A stretch of DNA of 40,860 nt. Origin: Sphingomonas hengshuiensis (GTDB lineage: Bacteria; Pseudomonadota; Alphaproteobacteria; Sphingomonadales; Sphingomonadaceae). Positions within the stretch are counted from its first letter, which is position 1. Every line of letters starts with the position of its first letter. The notes under the pieces were generated by a model. It was not told where the DNA came from and searched no databases. It saw only the letters and a list, made by a program, of their open reading frames with translations. The position numbers were made by a program, and so were the translations under genes. The stretch spans positions 1-40,860 of the forward strand of contig QFNF01000011.1 of NCBI GenBank assembly GCA_003240755.1, read 5' to 3'. Of the stretch, positions 18,138 through 26,398 are shown in pieces.

Positions 18138-18168
18138 CATCCAAGGTCCCACGGCATAAGGGGTCCAA
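18138..18168 (-). promoter_or_regulatory. Two-part operator motif, amidase side
   Basis: On the - strand this 31-bp site begins TTGGACCCCTTATGCC and ends GGGACCTTGGATG. TTGG occurs twice, 24 bases apart, as a direct repeat. It matches the facing site (18173-18203) at 22 of 31 positions and ends 67 bases before the amidase start. Confidence 0.55.
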
Positions 18169-18172
18169 CATG

Positions 18173-18203
18173 TTGGTATCCTGCGGCCGCGGCACCTTGG
18201 ACG
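18173..18203 (+). promoter_or_regulatory. Two-part operator motif, amidohydrolase side
   Basis: This 31-bp site begins TTGGTATCCTGCGGCCGC and ends CACCTTGGACG, again with TTGG repeated 24 bases apart. It matches the site before the AraC gene (21473-21503) at about 22 of 31 positions, with identical TGGTATCCT and TTGGACG ends. It ends 53 bases before the amidohydrolase start. With its back-to-back partner it forms an imperfect palindrome spanning 18140-18201, centred on CCAACATGTTGG (18165-18176). Confidence 0.6.
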
Positions 18204-18256
18204 CCGCGCCGTCGCTGTCGGCGGATATCATGGGGCGAACCAGAGGGGGATCGAGC

Positions 18257-19933
18257 ATGCATTGCAATCGCCGTACCGTCGTCATCGGTCTCGGCAGCGG
18301 GCTGCTGTACGGCCGTGCCTTCGCGCAGGGCGGGGGTGGCGGCCCGATCGACCTGGCGATCGTCAACGTCCGCGCATGGACCGGGCGGCGGGGCGTGTTC
18401 ACCGACGCGATCGGCCTGCGCGGCAATCGCATCGTCGCGATCGGCGCGGCGGCGGTACGTGCGCAGCATGCCCCGCGCACCCGGACGATCGATGCGAAGG
18501 GGGCGTTCGCGATGCCGGCCTTCATCGACGGGCATACGCATTTCCTGCGTGGATCGGCCAACCTCTTGCTGCCGGACCTGCTGCGGGTCGACAGCCGCAG
18601 CGCATTCGTCGATCGGATCGGGCGGGCGGCACGGGCGTTGCGTCCCGGCGAATGGTTGTTGGGCGGCCCATGGGACGAGCAGCGATTCGGGGGTGTGCTG
18701 CCGCATCGGCGCTGGATCGACGCGGTGACGCCCGACACGCCGGTCGCCATTCCGCGCACCGATCTCCATTCGCTGTTCCTCAATTCACTGGCGCTGCGCC
18801 TTGCCGGGATCGATCGGACGACCCCGGACGTGGCGGGCGGCGTGATCGAGCGGGACGCCGACGGCGAACCCACCGGCGTGCTGAAGGACAATGCGCGCAA
18901 TGCGGTGCTGCGCGTCATTCCCGAGCCGGACGCAACCGCGATCGACCGGCGGCTGCGCGCCGGGATCGCCCATGCGCTGTCGAAGGGGGTGGCGCAGGTC
19001 CATAACACCGAAGTCGACTGGTCCGTGCACGACGCGGTACGCCGCCTGCGTGCCGGTGGACCGACGGGCATGCGGTTCAATTCGTTCGTGCCGCTGCGCG
19101 ACTGGGAACGGGTGGCGGGGCTTGTCGCGGCGGAGGGGCGGGGCGACGACTGGGTCCGCTGGGGCGGGTTGAAATGCGTGTCGGACGGATCGCTGGGCGC
19201 CCGTACCGCACGCTTCCACGAACCCTATCTCGACGCTCCCGGCCAGCGCGGGGTGTGGACCACCGGCGTCGACGAGATGCGCGCGATGATCCCGGCGGCC
19301 GATGCGGCGGGCCTTGCCGTTACCACCCATGCGATCGGCGACGAGGCGAACGACGTCGTGCTCGACATCTATGCCGATACCGTCCGGCGCAATGGTCCGC
19401 GCGACCGGCGCTTCCGCATCGAGCACGCCCAGCATCTGAGCGCCGGCGCCATCGAACGCATGGCGGCGCAGCAGGTTGTCGCATCGGTCCAGCCCTATCA
19501 CGCCATTGACGACGGACGCTGGGCGGTCACGCGGATCGGCGAGGAGCGCCTGAAGCGCACCTATGCCTTTCGCTCGCTGCTCGGGGGCGGGGTGACGACC
19601 TGTTTCGGGTCGGACTGGCCGGTCGCGCCGATCGATCCGCTGACCGGAATCGACGCGGCCGTGGAACGCCGCACCATCGACGGCGCACATCCGGGGGGCT
19701 GGCATCCCGAACAGAAGGTCGGCGTCGAGGACGCGTTGATCGCGTACACCGCCACCGCGGCCTATGCCGGGTTCCAGGAGGATCGGCTGGGGCGGATCGC
19801 TCCGGGAATGCTCGCCGATATCGTCCTGCTGGACCGCGACCTGCTGGCGATCGATCCGGCCGACCTGTTGCGGACCCGGGTGCTGCGCACCTTCGTCGAC
19901 GGGCAGGAACGCCATACCGACCCCGCGGCATGA
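18257..19933 (+). CDS. YtcJ-like metal-dependent amidohydrolase, exported
   Basis: A 558-residue amidohydrolase_3 family enzyme (YtcJ/imidazolonepropionase-like fold), expected to hydrolyse an amide or cyclic amide with one or two metal ions. It has a twin-Arg-like leader (MHCNRRTVVIGLGSGLLYG, then AFAQ). Metal and active-site motifs are in place: DGHTHF, SDGSLGARTARFHEPY, THAIGDEAND, EHAQHL and GSDWPVAPIDP. ATG 18257 has GAGGGGG about eight bases upstream; the frame remains open further up but crosses the operator region. It is probably co-controlled with the divergent amidase, and followed after 58 bases by the MocR gene. Substrate is unknown. Confidence 0.9.
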   Translation: MHCNRRTVVIGLGSGLLYGRAFAQGGGGGPIDLAIVNVRAWTGRRGVFTDAIGLRGNRIVAIGAAAVRAQHAPRTRTIDAKGAFAMPAFIDGHTHFLRGSANLLLPDLLRVDSRSAFVDRIGRAARALRPGEWLLGGPWDEQRFGGVLPHRRWIDAVTPDTPVAIPRTDLHSLFLNSLALRLAGIDRTTPDVAGGVIERDADGEPTGVLKDNARNAVLRVIPEPDATAIDRRLRAGIAHALSKGVAQVHNTEVDWSVHDAVRRLRAGGPTGMRFNSFVPLRDWERVAGLVAAEGRGDDWVRWGGLKCVSDGSLGARTARFHEPYLDAPGQRGVWTTGVDEMRAMIPAADAAGLAVTTHAIGDEANDVVLDIYADTVRRNGPRDRRFRIEHAQHLSAGAIERMAAQQVVASVQPYHAIDDGRWAVTRIGEERLKRTYAFRSLLGGGVTTCFGSDWPVAPIDPLTGIDAAVERRTIDGAHPGGWHPEQKVGVEDALIAYTATAAYAGFQEDRLGRIAPGMLADIVLLDRDLLAIDPADLLRTRVLRTFVDGQERHTDPAA

Positions 19934-19991
19934 TTTGCTTCGCGTGGCGCGGCTGACTAGGTTCGGCCTTCAGCATGACAAAGGTCGAACG

Positions 19992-21461
19992 ATGCTCCGC
20001 CCCCTGCCGCTCGCGCTGACCGAGCGTATCAGCCCGGCGGGCGGTACGCCGCTCTACATGCAGATCATCGGCGCGATCGTGCGCGACATCGAACGCGGCC
20101 GGCTCAAACCCGGCACCTATCTGCCGAGCAGCCGCGAACTGGCGGCGGAACTGGGCGTCAGCCGCAAGACGGTGGTCATCGCCTATGACGAACTGATCGC
20201 GCAGGGCTGGCTCGTATCGGCCGGCACGCGCGGCACGCTGGTATCGACGCGCTTTTCCGATCCGGTCGCGGCGGTGGAGCAGCCGACGATGGCGGTGCGC
20301 TTGCCCGAAAATCCGCTCTACCGGTTCGTGCCGGCGCCCGAACGGCCGCTGGCGGTGCCCGATGGCAGCGGGTTGAAGCTGGACGAAGGGGCGCCCGATG
20401 TCCGGTTGTTCCCGACCGATACCCTGGCGAAGGCGTATCGCCATGCGATCCGCGACATGGCGGGAACGCCGGCGCTGGCTTACCGCGATCCGCTGGGATT
20501 GGCGGCGCTGAGGACGAACATCGCCGAGATGCTTGGCGCGCAGCGTGGGCTGAACGTTTCCGCCGACCGGATCTGCATCACGCGGGGCAGCCAGAATGCG
20601 ATCTTTCTGGTCGCGCAGGTGCTGACCCGGCCGGGCGATACCGTATTGTTCGAATCGCTGACCTATGAACCGGCCGTCGCCGCCTTCCGGACGCTGGGGG
20701 CGCGAACGCTGGCGGTGCCGCTGGATCGCGACGGGATCGACGTTGCGGCGGTGGAACAGGCGTGCCGCCAGCACCCGGTCCGCGCGCTGTTCCTGACGCC
20801 GCATCACCAGTTTCCGACGACGGTCGCGCTTCAGCCGGAACGACGATTGCGGCTGCTGTCGCTCGCGCGGCAGTTCGGCTTCGCGATCGTCGAGGACGAT
20901 TACGATCACGAATTCCACTTCGCCTCGCAGCCGCTGTTGCCGATGAGCGCCTATGCGCCCGATCACGTCATCTATATCGGGTCGCTGTCGAAGCTGCTGC
21001 TGCCGGCATTGCGCATCGGCTATATCGCGGCGCCGGCAGCGGTGACGGCCGCACTGGCCCATGCCGTCGCGCTGACCGACGGGATGGGCAACGCGCTGAC
21101 CGAAGCCGCCGTCGACCTGCTGATCCGCGAAGGCGAGCTGCATCGCCACGCCCGGCGGGCACGGAGCATCTATGCCGGGCGGCGTGGTGCCTTTGCCGCG
21201 CTGCTGGGCGACCGGCTGGGCGACGACGTGCAGTTCGACCTGCCCGATGGCGGCCTCGCCTTCTGGCTCCGTTTCCCCGAGCGGGACATGGACCGGATGG
21301 AGGCGCGCATGACGGCGATGGGGCTGCGTTTCGCCGCCTCGACCTCGTACATGCTCGGCAGGGATGCGCCGCGCGGATTGCGGGTCGGGTTCGCCAGCCT
21401 CGCCGCGGACGAGGCGGATGCCGCGGTCGGCCAGTTGCGGGCGGCGCTGGACAGTCACTAG
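19992..21461 (+). CDS. MocR-type regulator (GntR HTH + aminotransferase domain)
   Basis: A 489-residue PLP-dependent regulator. The N-terminal GntR winged helix (about 18-85) contains PLYMQIIGAIVRDIERGRLK and the recognition helix GVSRKTVVIAYDELI. The rest (about 115-485) is a fold-type-I aminotransferase domain with the PLP-binding Lys334 in GSLSKLLLPALR, VEDDYDHEFHF and the SRGSQNA-like segment TRGSQNAIFL. Relatives (GabR, TauR, PdxR) sense an amino compound through PLP and bind direct-repeat operators. Three such candidate sites occur in this window next to amide-hydrolase and AraC genes. ATG 19992 follows AAGG at good spacing. The effector could be an amine or amino acid released by the neighbouring enzymes, which is an inference. 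Confidence 0.92.
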   Translation: MLRPLPLALTERISPAGGTPLYMQIIGAIVRDIERGRLKPGTYLPSSRELAAELGVSRKTVVIAYDELIAQGWLVSAGTRGTLVSTRFSDPVAAVEQPTMAVRLPENPLYRFVPAPERPLAVPDGSGLKLDEGAPDVRLFPTDTLAKAYRHAIRDMAGTPALAYRDPLGLAALRTNIAEMLGAQRGLNVSADRICITRGSQNAIFLVAQVLTRPGDTVLFESLTYEPAVAAFRTLGARTLAVPLDRDGIDVAAVEQACRQHPVRALFLTPHHQFPTTVALQPERRLRLLSLARQFGFAIVEDDYDHEFHFASQPLLPMSAYAPDHVIYIGSLSKLLLPALRIGYIAAPAAVTAALAHAVALTDGMGNALTEAAVDLLIREGELHRHARRARSIYAGRRGAFAALLGDRLGDDVQFDLPDGGLAFWLRFPERDMDRMEARMTAMGLRFAASTSYMLGRDAPRGLRVGFASLAADEADAAVGQLRAALDSH

Positions 21462-21472
21462 CGGCGATCGCA

Positions 21473-21503
21473 CTGGTATCCTCTTGCCGCGCGGAATTGG
21501 ACG
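21473..21503 (+). promoter_or_regulatory. Two-part operator motif upstream of AraC gene
   Basis: This 31-bp site begins CTGGTATCCTCTTGCCGC and ends CGGAATTGGACG. TGGTAT and TTGGAC start 23 bases apart, exactly as at 18174/18197. It ends 62 bases before the AraC start, so it may control the araC-esterase pair. Confidence 0.6.
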
Positions 21504-21565
21504 TTGTCCGCGCCAACTCCCTCCGGCTTGTATCGGCTTGTCACGGAACAGGGAGGTTCGACGTC

Positions 21566-22345
21566 ATGACCGGCATCGCCACGCTCGCTTCCAGCGCACC
21601 GGGCGGAACCAGCGCGCCGTTGTTCGCCGACGACCGGGAACTGGCGGCGGGCGATGTGGTGAGCCTGACGGAAAGCGGGGTCGCACGGCTGATCGTCGCG
21701 GTACGTGGTCCGGTCACGATCACGGCGGGCGATCGGCTGTTCGCGCTGAACGCCAGCGGCGGCCTGTGGCTGCCGGCCGGGCAGGGATGCCGCGTCCTGG
21801 GGCGGGGGGCGGCGTGCGTACGCATGGTCGCGTTCGACCGGCCCGTCGCATCGATGCCGACGATGGCGCAGATGTTCGTGCTGTCGCCGCTGGTCCACGC
21901 GCTGATCGTGGCCATGGCGGCGGGCGACGGGGCGCGTTGCGGCACATCCGACCGCGACGGGGCGCTGGCGGCGCTGCTGGTGCAGGAATTGTCGGCGCTG
22001 CCGGAACGGCCGCTCAGGATCACGCTGCCGCGCGACCCGCGCCTTCGCCGGGTATGCGAGGCGATCGTCGCACGACCGGCGGACGACCGGGGCATCGACG
22101 AATGGTCGCGCGAGGCGGGCATGGCGCGGCGGACCTTTACCCAGTCGTTCCGTGACGAAACCGGCATGGCCTTTGCGGGCTGGCGACGGCAGGTACGTCT
22201 GGCCGAGGCGGCGGAACGGATCGCGGCGGGGCAGCCGATCGGGCGGGTCGCCTATGACCTTGGCTATGAAAGCAGCAGCGCATTCACCGCCATGTTCCGC
22301 CGGACGCTGGGTGCCGCGCCCACCCACTGGATGCGACGCAACTGA
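21566..22345 (+). CDS. AraC-family transcriptional regulator
   Basis: A 259-residue regulator. The C-terminal AraC DNA-binding domain (about 155-258) has both helix-turn-helix units: IDEWSREAGMARRTFTQSFR and IGRVAYDLGYESSSAFTAMF, ending in RTLGAAPTHWMR. The N-terminus (about 15-110) is a cupin-type sensor with the VTITAGDRLFALNASGGLWL strand pattern. The ATG at 21566 has GGGAGG nine bases upstream. The gene is followed after 11 bases by an esterase and is almost certainly co-transcribed with it. A copy of the putative MocR operator lies upstream, suggesting a regulatory cascade. Confidence 0.9.
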   Translation: MTGIATLASSAPGGTSAPLFADDRELAAGDVVSLTESGVARLIVAVRGPVTITAGDRLFALNASGGLWLPAGQGCRVLGRGAACVRMVAFDRPVASMPTMAQMFVLSPLVHALIVAMAAGDGARCGTSDRDGALAALLVQELSALPERPLRITLPRDPRLRRVCEAIVARPADDRGIDEWSREAGMARRTFTQSFRDETGMAFAGWRRQVRLAEAAERIAAGQPIGRVAYDLGYESSSAFTAMFRRTLGAAPTHWMRRN

Positions 22346-22356
22346 AGGACAGGCAT

Positions 22357-23301
22357 TTGCGACACGATCTCGACCCCGGCATCCGCAGCTTCATCGAAAC
22401 GATGCGGGCCGACTGGGCCGCCTTTCCGCCGGCGGAGACGCTGTCGCTCCCCGAACTGCGTGCCGCAGCCGAACAGGTGCGGGCGCGCTGGACCGCGGGC
22501 GGGCCGACGATGGCGGACACGGTCGAACGTACCATCGCGACCGATGCGGGCGGAGTCCGCATCCGCGTGTACCGGCCGCAGGGGGCGGGAGCCATGGCGC
22601 CCGCGCTTCTGTATATCCATGGCGGCGGTTTCGTCCTGTTCAGCCTCGACACGCATGACCGGCTGATGCGCGAATATGCCGCCGCAGCCGGCGTCGTGGT
22701 GGTCGGCATCGATTATCCGCTGTCGCCCGAGGCGCGGTTTCCCGTCGCGCTGGACCGGATCGGGGCGGCCGCGCGATGGATTGCGGCCCATGGCGCGACG
22801 ATCGGCGTCGATCCCCGGCGACTTGCGATCGGGGGGGACTCGGCGGGCGCCAATCTGGCGATCGCGACGGCGGTCGACCTGCGCGGCAGCGTCGCGTTCG
22901 ACGCGATCCTGTCGAACTACGGCTTCTTCTCGACGGTCGTGTCCGACGATGCCGAGGCGCGGCTCGGCGGGGCGGATGCGCTGCTGCACCGGGACGAACT
23001 GCTCGGCTATGCACGCAACTATCTGACGCACGCGGCGCAGGCGGCGGACCCGCGGGCGTTCCCGCTGTCGGCCGATCTTGCGGGTCTGCCGCCGACGCTG
23101 CTGCTGATCCCCGGACTGGACGTCCTCGCCGAACAGAGCGTGGCGATGGCCCGGCGGATGCGGGCGGCGGGCGTCGCGGCGGAAACGGTCATCTACCCCG
23201 GCGCGACCCACAGTTTCCTCGAAGCGATGTCGATCGCCGATCTCGCCCGACGCGGCATCGCCGATGGGGCGGCCTTTCTCGCCGGGCACCTGCACCGGTA
23301 G
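22357..23301 (+). CDS. HSL-family alpha/beta-hydrolase esterase
   Basis: A 314-residue cytoplasmic carboxylesterase of the hormone-sensitive-lipase family. The oxyanion motif HGGGF is at 88-92. The nucleophile Ser162 is in GDSAG (160-164), Asp255 in PGLDVLAEQ, and His285 in PGATHSFLE, so the triad is complete. It uses a TTG start at 22357, supported by AAGGACAGG upstream; no ATG occurs near. It lies 11 bases after araC and ends in a strong hairpin, so the two form one operon. The substrate is a short-chain ester of unknown identity. Confidence 0.9.
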   Translation: MRHDLDPGIRSFIETMRADWAAFPPAETLSLPELRAAAEQVRARWTAGGPTMADTVERTIATDAGGVRIRVYRPQGAGAMAPALLYIHGGGFVLFSLDTHDRLMREYAAAAGVVVVGIDYPLSPEARFPVALDRIGAAARWIAAHGATIGVDPRRLAIGGDSAGANLAIATAVDLRGSVAFDAILSNYGFFSTVVSDDAEARLGGADALLHRDELLGYARNYLTHAAQAADPRAFPLSADLAGLPPTLLLIPGLDVLAEQSVAMARRMRAAGVAAETVIYPGATHSFLEAMSIADLARRGIADGAAFLAGHLHR

Positions 23302-23329
23302 CCGGCATATGCTGGCCGCATATGCCGGC
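23301..23329. terminator. Bidirectional terminator, perfect 12-bp stem
   Basis: GCCGGCATATGC (23301-23312) pairs perfectly with GCATATGCCGGC (23318-23329) around a TGGCC loop. It begins on the last base of the esterase stop codon and serves the convergent TonB-receptor gene as well. Confidence 0.75.
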
Positions 23330-23336
23330 CGCCCCG

Positions 23337-25532
23337 TCAGAAGTCGACCGTCACCGATGCCTTGAACGTGCGCGGCGCGCCCTGAAGGAAAGCGGTACCG
23401 AACGCGCCGAAGGCCGAGGCCCAGTACCGCCGGTCGGCGACGTTATCGACGTTGACGCGGAACGTGACCGGGGTTTCGCCGATCACCGTGACATAGCGCC
23501 CGCCCAGATCGAACCGGGTCCATTCGGGCAGTTCGACGCTGTTCGCGGCGTTGACCATCTGCCGCCCGGTCTGGATCACGCGCCCGGTGACGGTAGCGCC
23601 GGGCAGGAAGTCCCATTCGACATTGGCATTGGCCAGATATTCGGGAATGCCGAAGGCACGGTTGCCCTGGTTGACGCCGTTCAGCGTCCGCCGCAGCCGG
23701 GCGTCGTTGATCGATCCGCCGGCGATCACGCGCAGGCCGGGCAGCGGTTCGCCATCGATGCTGAGTTCCAGTCCGCGATTGCGCTGTTCGCCGAACAGGC
23801 CATAGCGCAGCAGGGCCGGGTTCGCCGCATCGGGTACCGAATAGGCCGTCGGCTGGTCGATCTGGAACGCGGCGATGCTGGCGTTGAACCGGCCGAGCGA
23901 CAACTTGCCCCCGACCTCATACTGCAATCCGCGATAGGGCGGAAAGATCTCGCCGGGATTGGCGAGGTTGGGCACGTTCGTCGGCGCGACCGGTCCCTGT
24001 ACCAGCGCCTCGATGCGGTTGGCGAACAGCGACAGGCCCTCGACCGGCTTGACGACCAGCCCGATGACCGGCGTGATCGCGTCCTCGGCATAGCGGCTCG
24101 ACTGGTCGCCGGGCTGCAGGACGCCGCCGCCCGGGGTCACGGTGCGCAGATAGGCATAGCGTCGGGCGACGATGCTCTGCAGCCGCAGCCCGGCGGTCAG
24201 CAGCACCCGGTCCTCCGCAAAGCCGAACGTGTCGGACACGAAGGCGCTGCCGATCGCGATCCGGCTGACGGGGAACGGATCGGACAGGTTGCCGCCGCTG
24301 GTGGTCGGTGTCGGGAACGGCGTGTCGGGCGTGTCGTACAGGTTGGTCGCATAGGTCGCGAACGACTGATAGGCGTTGCGATTGACCTGCCAACTGAACG
24401 ATCCGCCGAAATTGATCTCCTGCGTGATGCCGCCCGCCGCCAGTTTCGTACGCAGCCCGGCGGTCACGGCTTCGTTGTTGTCCGACCGCGGCACATAGGA
24501 TGCGGTGCCGGTCGCCGCGCCGGTGGTGAGGTTGCGGATCTGAATGCCGCCATATTGCCCGTCCTCCGCACCGTCGCGGGCACCGGCGATGACGTACAGC
24601 ATCGCATTGTCGGTGACGTCCCATTCCGCCTTCACCACGCCGAAGACGTCACGCAATTCCGTGCGGGTCCAGGGTTGCGCGTAATTGTGCCGCGACCCTG
24701 GCACGCGGGGCACGCCGACGACGCCCGCCGCGAGTTGGACCAGCGGCCGCAGTTCGCGGACCAGCACATTCTGGTAGGCGACATCGAGCGACACGCGCAC
24801 GCGATCGCTGCGCCAGTCGAACGCCGCGCCGATCATCGCGTTGCGGCGATATTCGTCCTCGATCCCGACATCGCCCGCGCGGTACACGCCGTTCACGCGT
24901 ACGCCGACCGCGTCGTTGGCGAAACGCCGCCCGACATCGACGCTGCCGCCGAAATGCTGCGTCCCGCTATAGTTCGCGGTTGCGCGCAGCAGCGAGCGGT
25001 CGGCGCGCTTGGGCATCAGGTTGACGCTGCCGCCGATACCCGATCCGCCCGGCGCGGCGCCGTTCAGGAACGCGGTCGATCCGTTCAGCACCTGGACCTG
25101 CGCATAGAGTTCGGGCGAGATCAACTGACGCGGGGCGATGCCGTACAGGCCGTTCAGTCCGACATCGTCACCGTAGAGGGTGAAGCCGCGAATGACGAAC
25201 TGTTCGCCCGCGATGCCGCCGCCATAGGTGGTGCGCACCGACGGATCGTTGTCGAGCACCTGACCGATCGTCTGCGGCTGCTGGTTCAGGATCAACGCGT
25301 CGTTATAGCTCTTGATGCTGAAGGGCAGGTCCTCGGCCGGCTTGTCGCCCAGCACGCCCGCGCTGCCGCCCCGGTCCACCTGCGTCTGGTTCGCACGCTG
25401 CGCGGTCACGACGATCTCGTCCTGGGACCGGTCGCTGTCGGGCGGTGCCGCCGCCTGTGCCAGCGCCACGGCGGGGAGGAACAGCGCCACGGTTCCGGTT
25501 GCCGTCAGTAAAGTCCGTTTCGCGGTACGCAT
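23337..25532 (-). CDS. TonB-dependent siderophore-type receptor
   Basis: A 731-residue outer-membrane receptor of the siderophore-receptor subfamily. Order: signal peptide (about 1-26, ending ALAQ), TonB-box region DEIVVTAQR, plug (about 60-180; DLPFSIKSYNDALILNQQ, then TIGQVLDNDPSVRTTYGGG and FVIRGFTLYGDDVGLNGL), then the barrel ending TFKASVTVDF. The plug insert GAAPGGSGIGGSVNLMPKRA is the usual siderophore-receptor glycine turn. No N-terminal STN signalling domain is present, so it is not a FecA-type transducer. ATG 25532 has GGGGGAA upstream. It is divergent from PaiB and a TolB-amidohydrolase; a link with them is possible, and the true ligand may not be a siderophore. Confidence 0.92.
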   Translation of the reverse strand: MRTAKRTLLTATGTVALFLPAVALAQAAAPPDSDRSQDEIVVTAQRANQTQVDRGGSAGVLGDKPAEDLPFSIKSYNDALILNQQPQTIGQVLDNDPSVRTTYGGGIAGEQFVIRGFTLYGDDVGLNGLYGIAPRQLISPELYAQVQVLNGSTAFLNGAAPGGSGIGGSVNLMPKRADRSLLRATANYSGTQHFGGSVDVGRRFANDAVGVRVNGVYRAGDVGIEDEYRRNAMIGAAFDWRSDRVRVSLDVAYQNVLVRELRPLVQLAAGVVGVPRVPGSRHNYAQPWTRTELRDVFGVVKAEWDVTDNAMLYVIAGARDGAEDGQYGGIQIRNLTTGAATGTASYVPRSDNNEAVTAGLRTKLAAGGITQEINFGGSFSWQVNRNAYQSFATYATNLYDTPDTPFPTPTTSGGNLSDPFPVSRIAIGSAFVSDTFGFAEDRVLLTAGLRLQSIVARRYAYLRTVTPGGGVLQPGDQSSRYAEDAITPVIGLVVKPVEGLSLFANRIEALVQGPVAPTNVPNLANPGEIFPPYRGLQYEVGGKLSLGRFNASIAAFQIDQPTAYSVPDAANPALLRYGLFGEQRNRGLELSIDGEPLPGLRVIAGGSINDARLRRTLNGVNQGNRAFGIPEYLANANVEWDFLPGATVTGRVIQTGRQMVNAANSVELPEWTRFDLGGRYVTVIGETPVTFRVNVDNVADRRYWASAFGAFGTAFLQGAPRTFKASVTVDF

Positions 25533-25759
25533 CGCCCGTTTCCCCCGGTTGGTGGCAACGCCCCCGTCCTCGGGTGGCTGTTACCGGATTGCCATTGCCC
25601 ACATACTATCGTCACGCGTTTGCAACACTACGTGCAGGCGGGCGACATATCGTCGCGTTCGGGCAGAATTGCGCGGCTGCGCTGGCATCCGCACCCGTCC
25701 CCCCGCATTGCTTGGCACGAAGCGGTCGGACGCCGGCGGGTACAGGGAAGCGAAACAGC

Positions 25760-26398
25760 ATGAACGCAACGGGCAACGCCGGTACGGGAGCCGGCCCCTA
25801 TGTCGTATCCGCCAGCGCGGTCGCCGACCTGGTCGAAGCCCGGCCGTTATGCTGCATCCTGTCCGGCGAGATTGCCCGGCCGGTCACGGCGATGCTGCCG
25901 CTGCTGGTCGAACGGGATGCGGACGGGGGGCTGTTCGAACTGTTCGGCCATATCCCGCGTCGGGCGCCGCTGGCCGGGCAGGTCGCCGATGGCGCGCCGG
26001 TGCTGGTGCTGGCGAACGGGCCGAACGCCTATGTTTCCCCCACGCTGGTGCCGCAGCCCGACTGGGGCCCGACGTGGAATTTCGCCATGGCCAGTATCGT
26101 CGGCACCTGGCGCCTGTGCGAGGCGGAAACCGACGAATCGCTCCGCCGCCTTGCCCGCAGGCTGGAGGGGGACGGCGATGCCGCGTGGACCGTGGAGCGG
26201 ATGGGACCGCGCTACGAACGGTTGCGGCACGCCGTCGTCGCCTTCCGGATCGTCGTCACCGCGATCGAACCGCGCTTCAAACTGGGGCAGGACGAAAGCG
26301 ACGCCAATTTCGATGCGATCGTCGCCAGCCATTCCGACCGCGACCTCGCGGCATGGATGCGTGACTTTCGATCGGGCAACCGGGAGCAACGGGCATGA
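25760..26398 (+). CDS. PaiB-type FMN-binding regulator-like protein
   Basis: A 212-residue protein of the PaiB family (FMN-binding split barrel, named after the Bacillus negative regulator of sporulation and protease genes). Visible family segments include GEIARPVTAMLPLLVER, LFGHIPRRAPLAGQ, VLANGPNAYVSPTLVP, WNFAMASIVGTWRL and FRIVVTAIEPRFKLGQDES. In many bacteria these are probably flavin or haem-binding enzymes rather than DNA-binding proteins; no helix-turn-helix is seen. ATG 25760 is preceded by AGGGAAG. Its TGA overlaps the ATG of the following amidohydrolase (ATGA), indicating translational coupling and a shared role. Confidence 0.87.
   Translation: MNATGNAGTGAGPYVVSASAVADLVEARPLCCILSGEIARPVTAMLPLLVERDADGGLFELFGHIPRRAPLAGQVADGAPVLVLANGPNAYVSPTLVPQPDWGPTWNFAMASIVGTWRLCEAETDESLRRLARRLEGDGDAAWTVERMGPRYERLRHAVVAFRIVVTAIEPRFKLGQDESDANFDAIVASHSDRDLAAWMRDFRSGNREQRA

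Noticed and set aside
19527..21473. Open frame of 648 codons opposite the MocR gene
   Set aside because: Antisense shadow of a gene with all expected motifs; no ribosome site or domain.
22776..25511. Open frame of 911 codons opposite the siderophore-type receptor
   Set aside because: It runs through the end of the esterase and across the antisense of the receptor. Composition is typical of a shadow frame.
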